Positions 5,856 to 7,851 of a DNA stretch of 7,851 nt are shown one piece after another. The notes beneath the pieces are model-generated. The model was given only the letters and a program-made list of their open reading frames with translations, was not told the DNA's origin and made no database searches. The stretch's first letter is position 1, and each line of letters starts with the position of its first letter. Source of the stretch: Dehalococcoidia bacterium (GTDB lineage: Bacteria; Chloroflexota; Dehalococcoidia; Lucifugimonadales; JAGWBF01). The translations under genes were made by a program, and so were the position numbers. The stretch lies in the NCBI GenBank assembly GCA_021296025.1, contig JAGWBF010000072.1, forward strand, positions 1-7,851, read 5' to 3'.

Positions 5856-6737
5856 TTAGGATCGCTGCCTGGCGAACTTGTCGATTCCTCCCACGTCGCC
5901 CAGGCCCACGTAGATGTTGCCCTGGGAATCCACCCAGCTCCCATGACCGGGCCCGCGGCAGTCAAAGCGCGCAAGCACCTTGCCCGCCGTGTCCAGGACG
6001 CTGACCCTGGCTGGCCCGTCGTTTACCCTGCCCTCGCTCACGTAGAGCACGCCATCGCCGTCGGCGGAGATGTCCATGGGCCTCTGGATGTCCGTCCACA
6101 TCTCCAGGTACTCTCCAGACATATCGAACACCTGGATGCGGTGGTTCTCCCGGTCGCAAACAAACACCTTATCTTGGGATACCAGCAGGCTGTGGGGCAG
6201 ATGGAATTCTCCCGGAGAATGCTTGCCCGGCTGGCCCCAGGACGCCAGCAGCGCGCCATTGTTGTCGAAGCGGTGCACCCGGGCGTTACGGTAGCCGTCG
6301 GATACGTACAGGTCTCCGGTTGGACTGGGAACGATCTCGCTGGGATAGTTGAAGGGCCCAGCCGCCCTGGGCACCAGCTCCCCTGGCACCTCGCAGCCCG
6401 TGTCCGAGTGGACGCCGTGCCGCCCAAGCATTTGGACAGGCTTCCCGTCAAGGGTGTATAGAATGCAGACTGAGCTGTCCCGGTCGGTCAAATAGACCAT
6501 GTCTTCGGCGATGTGGATGCCGTGGGCAAAGAGGAAGGCGCCGTTGCCCCAGGAGTTGACCAGGTTTCCCTCCCGATCAAATACAAGGACCGGGGGATCC
6601 TTGCGTTGGAAAGCATAGACCCGGTCCTGGGAATCGGTGGCCACGGCGCTGACCATGCCGAAGGTCATGCCTTCAGGCAGACTGGCCCAGTCCTCGCAGA
6701 CATCGTAGGTGTACTCGCCCGATCCAACGCTAACCAT
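5856..6737 (-). CDS. NHL-repeat beta-propeller protein, peptidyl-amidating-lyase-like
   Basis: A 293-residue protein built of repeated blades of the NHL type. Examples are VSAVATDSQDRVYAFQRKDPPVLVFDREG (about 29-57), IVPSPTGDLYVSDGYRNARVHRFDNNG (135-161), LVSQDKVFVCDRENHRIQVFDMSG (185-208) and MDISADGDGVLYVSEG (221-236). Three histidines sit at matching blade positions: H72 or H75 in LFAHGIHI, H182 in HLPHSLLV and H265 in GHGSWVDSQGNIYVG. This resembles the zinc site of peptidyl-alpha-hydroxyglycine alpha-amidating lyase, though a lyase activity is not established for bacterial relatives. There is no signal peptide or membrane segment at the N-terminus (MVSVGSGEYTYDV), so it appears cytosolic. 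GAGGAGGT lies 9 bases before the ATG. It is the third gene of the apparent msrB operon. It might be an enzyme or a binding scaffold. Confidence 0.83.
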   Translation of the reverse strand: MVSVGSGEYTYDVCEDWASLPEGMTFGMVSAVATDSQDRVYAFQRKDPPVLVFDREGNLVNSWGNGAFLFAHGIHIAEDMVYLTDRDSSVCILYTLDGKPVQMLGRHGVHSDTGCEVPGELVPRAAGPFNYPSEIVPSPTGDLYVSDGYRNARVHRFDNNGALLASWGQPGKHSPGEFHLPHSLLVSQDKVFVCDRENHRIQVFDMSGEYLEMWTDIQRPMDISADGDGVLYVSEGRVNDGPARVSVLDTAGKVLARFDCRGPGHGSWVDSQGNIYVGLGDVGGIDKFARQRS

Positions 6738-6783
6738 TGCACGGGTACCTCCTCAGGTCAGGATGGCCGGACCGCTTCCGGCG

Positions 6784-7068
6784 TCAGAACACATCGAGGG
6801 TAAACCTGGGACCCTCGGGAGACTCCTTGAAGTCCAGTACAGAGTTTTCAAGCTGATGGATCAGGTCATGGCCTACCAGGAGTATCTTTCGCCCCTCGTA
6901 GTCGATGGTGTGGTCATCCTCCTGCTCGGAATCGATCACGATTCCGAAGTCCCCTGCCCCGGTCCAGACAGGCGGAATGGCCAACCTCAGGTATTTCCCC
7001 GGTTCCAGCTCCTTGGTGGACAGGATGCGCACGAACTCTTCCTTGGCGCTGTCTGTGACGGTGACCAT
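6784..7068 (-). CDS. HesB/IscA-like domain protein lacking all cysteines
   Basis: A 94-residue protein with the layout of the HesB/YadR/IscA fold. It has an N-terminal helix, VTVTDSAKEEFVRIL (2-16), then GKYLRLAI (24-31), a strand pair GAGDFGIVIDSEQEDDHTIDYEG (37-59), ILLVGHDLIHQL (62-73, equivalent to the vdxxsxxxl block) and a C-terminal LDFKESPEGPRFTLDVF. True A-type carriers bind iron or Fe-S clusters through a Cys after the first strand and a C-terminal CGC. Here the first site reads PPVWTGAGDFG and the chain ends at TLDVF, with no cysteine anywhere. A classical cluster carrier role is therefore unlikely; the fold may serve another binding role. The start has only a weak ribosome site. 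It sits 38 bases after msrB and 46 before the NHL gene, on the same strand. Confidence 0.7.
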   Translation of the reverse strand: MVTVTDSAKEEFVRILSTKELEPGKYLRLAIPPVWTGAGDFGIVIDSEQEDDHTIDYEGRKILLVGHDLIHQLENSVLDFKESPEGPRFTLDVF

Positions 7069-7106
7069 AGGAGGCTCTCAGGACCTGCACCGGGGAACAG
7101 AGGCCC

Positions 7107-7496
7107 CTACTGCTGGTCTTTCTGCGCCTCCAGGTCCAGGGATGCGGAGTTGATGCAGTATCTCTGGTGGGTGGGGGCTGGCCCGTCGTTGAACACGTGT
7201 CCCAAATGGGCTCCGCAGGACTGGCACATCACCTCGACGCGTCTCATACCATGGGAAAGGTCCCACTCTTCCTTGATGTTCTCCCGGTCGATGGGATCCC
7301 AGAAGCTGGGCCAACCGCACCCGGAATCGAACTTGGTTTCCGACGAAAACAGGGGCTCGCCACAGCAGATGCACTTGTAAGTCCCGTCTTCTTTGCAGTC
7401 CCAGTACTTTCCCGTGAAGGGCCTCTCGGTGGCCTTGTTCTGGGTGACCTCGAACTGCTCGGGGGTCAGCCTTTCCCTGTACTCTTCGTTGCTCAT
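7107..7496 (-). CDS. msrB: Peptide-methionine (R)-S-oxide reductase MsrB
   Basis: This enzyme reduces the R-epimer of protein methionine sulfoxide, complementing MsrA. The 129-residue protein starts MSNEEYRERLTPEQF and shows the full family pattern. Zinc-binding cysteines are C42/C45 (CICC) and C91/C94 (CQSC). The SGCGWPSF block (58-65) has C60 as the likely resolving cysteine, and RYCINSASL (112-120) has the catalytic C114. The frame is open for 70 more codons upstream, but that extension has no family similarity and covers the divergent promoter region. ATG at 7496 is preferred, with GGAGG 4 bases upstream. It is the first gene of an apparent four-gene minus-strand operon ending with the nadX-like gene. 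It is a single-domain MsrB with no signal peptide, so presumably cytosolic. Confidence 0.95.
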   Translation of the reverse strand: MSNEEYRERLTPEQFEVTQNKATERPFTGKYWDCKEDGTYKCICCGEPLFSSETKFDSGCGWPSFWDPIDRENIKEEWDLSHGMRRVEVMCQSCGAHLGHVFNDGPAPTHQRYCINSASLDLEAQKDQQ

Positions 7497-7523
7497 AGGG
7501 CCTCCGGTGGTGTTGGCTTTTGC

Positions 7524-7552
7524 ATGATACCCGATTCCCCTGGGGACGGCAA
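7524..7552 (-). promoter_or_regulatory. Sigma-70-like promoter for the msrB operon
   Basis: On the minus strand TTGCCG (7552-7547) and TATCAT (7529-7524) are separated by exactly 17 bases, and the -10 is 27 bases before the msrB ATG, leaving a short leader that contains the GGAGG site. The spacer holds the inverted repeat CCCCTGGGG (7537-7545), which could be a repressor contact, although a 9-base palindrome can be chance in GC-rich DNA. Confidence 0.5.
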
Positions 7553-7591
7553 CGAAGGGGGATTCCAAGTGTACTTGAGTCGACCCAAGGG

Positions 7592-7601
7592 GGTAAAATG
7601 C
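7592..7601 (+). promoter_or_regulatory. Repeated -10-like element GGTAAAATGC, copy 2
   Basis: The second copy of the ten-base element also found at 2468-2477, again followed by GTAAC (7603-7607). TAAAAT (7594-7599) would act as a -10. TTGAGT at 7575-7580 is only 13 bases upstream, too close for a normal -35. It lies 24 bases before the GTG at 7625, which opens the broken alpha-hydroxy-acid dehydrogenase frame. Confidence 0.4.
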
Positions 7602-7624
7602 TGTAACTGGACCAACGAGGAGTC

Positions 7625-7851
7625 GTGAAGGACTTCGAGGAAAGGGGCGCCTTACTTTGGAATTCGTTAGCAATGAGTAGATAATCCAGTAGGCCCGAAA
7701 CAACATTAAACAGGGAGCTTGGGACTATGTGGTGGGAGGAGCCGACTCTGAGACCACCCTGAGGAGGAACCGTCGGGCATTCGACAAGATAGCTTTCAGA
7801 CCCCGGGTGCTGGTGGATGTCAGCAACGTCGATCCGTCCACCACATTCCTG
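7625..7851 (+). pseudogene. FMN-dependent alpha-hydroxy-acid dehydrogenase (lactate/glycolate oxidase family), N-terminal part, frame disrupted and cut by window end
   Basis: From 7693 to the window end one frame reads ARNNIKQGAWDYVVGG, then ADSETTLRRNRRAF, then RPRVLVDVSNVDPSTTFL. This matches the N-terminus of the glycolate oxidase/L-lactate dehydrogenase family, including the active-site tyrosine of the WDY block and the RPRVLVDV strand. These flavoenzymes oxidise 2-hydroxy acids to 2-oxo acids. That frame has stops at 7690-7692 and 7678-7680 and no ATG, GTG or TTG before the conserved WDY tyrosine. A GTG at 7625, behind GAGGAG, opens another frame as VKDFEER, which fits the residues expected just before ARNN. 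The two pieces are separated by 47 bases (7646-7692), which shift the frame and include stops. Either the gene is a recent pseudogene, or an assembly or sequencing error lies here, or it starts unconventionally. The rest lies outside the window. Confidence 0.65.

Noticed and set aside
7497..7706. N-terminal extension of MsrB by 70 residues
   Set aside because: The extension has no MsrB similarity, covers a good promoter and the divergent gene, and ATG 7496 has a proper GGAGG site.
7729..7734. GTG at 7729 or 7732 as the true start of the alpha-hydroxy-acid dehydrogenase
   Set aside because: Starting there would remove the conserved WDY tyrosine of the active site, and there is no proper ribosome site; family similarity clearly extends upstream.
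1..7851. CRISPR arrays, tRNA or rRNA genes, insertion sequences, attachment sites
   Set aside because: No regularly spaced repeats, no cloverleaf-like sequence, no transposase or integrase motif and no terminal inverted repeats were seen by eye.

Overview
The window looks like chromosomal DNA of a GC-rich bacterium (roughly 60% GC by eye), with ordinary sigma-70-like promoters, Shine-Dalgarno sites and the standard genetic code. The gene set combines a luciferase-like (LLM) flavin oxidoreductase, two VOC proteins, an acyl-CoA-dehydrogenase-fold flavin monooxygenase, an HpcH/HpaI aldolase, an FMN alpha-hydroxy-acid dehydrogenase, an NHL propeller and MsrA/MsrB. It resembles the flavoenzyme-rich catabolic repertoire known from SAR202/Dehalococcoidia-type Chloroflexota. 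That taxonomic placement is an inference from gene content, not from a marker gene. I see no RNA gene, CRISPR array, insertion sequence or prophage.

Left part, plus strand (1-1318): the 3' end of a short-chain dehydrogenase, then msrA, then a small VOC metalloenzyme with its own promoter-like site. A convergent, minus-strand LLM oxidoreductase follows (2313-1390). It is full length but interrupted by one in-frame TGA at 1872-1874. It has a good TTGAGT-N17-TAGAAT promoter.

Middle, plus strand (2521-4937): a compact three-gene cluster of VOC protein, flavin-dependent monooxygenase (overlapping by one base in TGATG) and HpcH/HpaI aldolase. The combination suggests hydroxylation, metal-dependent ring or C-C chemistry and a final aldol cleavage of an organic substrate. 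The actual substrate cannot be read from the sequence.

Right part, minus strand (7496-5011): an apparent four-gene operon of msrB, a cysteine-free HesB/IscA-like protein, an NHL-repeat propeller with three histidines placed like peptidyl-amidating-lyase metal ligands, and an aspartate-dehydrogenase-like protein (nadX family). A TTGCCG-N17-TATCAT promoter lies just upstream of msrB. Divergent from it, at the right edge, is the start of an FMN-dependent alpha-hydroxy-acid dehydrogenase. Its N-terminal coding sequence appears split by about 47 AT-richer bases that break the frame.

Most notable points: two flavoenzyme genes that look broken (a nonsense codon and a short insertion); a 10-base element GGTAAAATGC repeated upstream of two plus-strand genes; the IscA-fold protein that has lost every cluster-binding cysteine; and methionine sulfoxide reductases A and B at opposite ends of a flavoenzyme neighbourhood. 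I did not find a clear wholly new system; the Cys-less IscA/MsrB/propeller/dehydrogenase operon is the least conventional grouping.
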